6,907 nt of DNA from JAJZIH01 sp021785265 (GTDB lineage Bacteria > Pseudomonadota > Gammaproteobacteria > JAKAQQ01), in contig DAHWSH010000045.1 in NCBI GenBank assembly GCA_027338645.1, forward strand, positions 1-6,907, in the 5' to 3' direction. Within the stretch, counting starts at the first letter, position 1; each line of letters opens with the position of its first letter. Positions 6,686-6,907 of this stretch are shown here, piece by piece. The notes beneath the pieces were generated by a model. It searched no databases, was not told where the DNA came from, and saw nothing but the letters and a program-made list of their open reading frames with translations. Position numbers and translations under genes: made by a program.

Positions 6686-6696
6686 AAGGAGCACCG

Positions 6697-6907
6697 ATGA
6701 GACACTGCACGCAGCTTACCCAGGAGCAACGATACCAGATATATGGCTGCCGGCAAGCCGGACTCAATCAAAGCGAGACCGCCTTGCAGTTGAGGGTGAA
6801 CCAATCCACGATTTCGCGCGAACTCAGGCGCCACTGCGGCCGACGCGGCTGGCGACCCCGGCAGGCCCAGGCCTGGTGCGAGGCGCGGCGCCACCGCAGT
6901 CACGCCC
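6697..6907 (+). CDS. IS30-family transposase, N-terminal part (runs off right edge)
   Basis: The first 70 codons of a transposase are visible; the rest lies beyond the window. The protein begins MRHCTQLTQEQRYQIYGCRQ and continues with a helix-turn-helix, QSETALQLRVNQSTISRELR (24-43), then GWRPRQAQAWCEARRHRS (50-67). The pattern of a LT.E.R..I start, a helix-turn-helix ending STISRELRR and a Y/WRP..A segment is characteristic of IS30 transposases, where this part binds the terminal inverted repeats. The DDE catalytic core is not included, so integrity cannot be judged. The ATG is preceded by a strong GAAGGAG five bases away. It is divergent from the amidotransferase gene. Confidence 0.9.
   Translation, partial: MRHCTQLTQEQRYQIYGCRQAGLNQSETALQLRVNQSTISRELRRHCGRRGWRPRQAQAWCEARRHRSHA

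Larger units (their letters stand above)
6599..6907 (+). mobile_element. IS30-family insertion sequence, left end (runs off right edge)
   Basis: The element is called from its IS30-type transposase and from a terminus that resembles the known end of IS30. GGTGGATTCAA (6599-6609) followed by GTGCAAC parallels the TGTAGATTCAA...GCAAC pattern I recall for IS30. The exact boundary is uncertain by about two bases. The right end, the second inverted repeat and the target duplication are outside the window. It lies immediately upstream of the amidotransferase, transcribed away from it. An interrupted symmetry, TGAAGT-GCA-ACTTCA at 6613-6627, sits in the inner part of the presumed inverted repeat. 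Confidence 0.8.

Noticed and set aside
6625..6903. 92-codon minus-strand frame at the right edge
   Set aside because: It is antisense to the IS30 transposase, which has a strong ribosome-binding site and clear family motifs.

Overview
The window is part of a bacterial surface-polysaccharide (exopolysaccharide, capsule or O-antigen) locus, bordered on the right by an insertion sequence. Nearly all coding is on the minus strand, so the genes are read from right to left. From the family content (FkbM methyltransferase, glycosyltransferases, AsnB-type amidotransferase, IS30-family transposase) I infer a Gram-negative bacterium, most plausibly a proteobacterium. The sequence does not allow a genus.

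Layout. At the right edge (about 6599-6907) lies the left end of an IS30-family element on the plus strand, with the first 70 codons of its transposase. Directly beside it, on the minus strand, is a complete asparagine-synthetase-like amidotransferase (6563 to 4767). A 325-base stretch without an intact gene follows (4766-4442) and holds a possible decayed 3' gene end. Then comes a tight minus-strand operon: FkbM methyltransferase (4441-3722), aldo/keto reductase (3734-2943), GMC-type FAD oxidoreductase (2946-1375), GT4 glycosyltransferase (1378-161) and the first 54 codons of a GT2 glycosyltransferase (164 to beyond base 1). Every junction in the operon overlaps: 13 bases at the first and a stop/start overlap of 4 bases at the next three. 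Four of the five genes appear to start with GTG or TTG.

How the genes may work together. The glycosyltransferases would assemble a repeat unit. The FkbM enzyme would O-methylate a hydroxyl of a sugar or other unit. The coupled oxidoreductase and aldo/keto reductase could oxidise and re-reduce a sugar carbon. The AsnB-like enzyme could amidate a carboxylate such as a uronic acid. These substrates are inferred from family knowledge and context. The amidotransferase differs from the operon in arginine codon use and is separated from it by the gap, so the right third of the window looks like a separately acquired or rearranged segment. I saw no tRNA, rRNA, CRISPR array, riboswitch or convincing rho-independent terminator.
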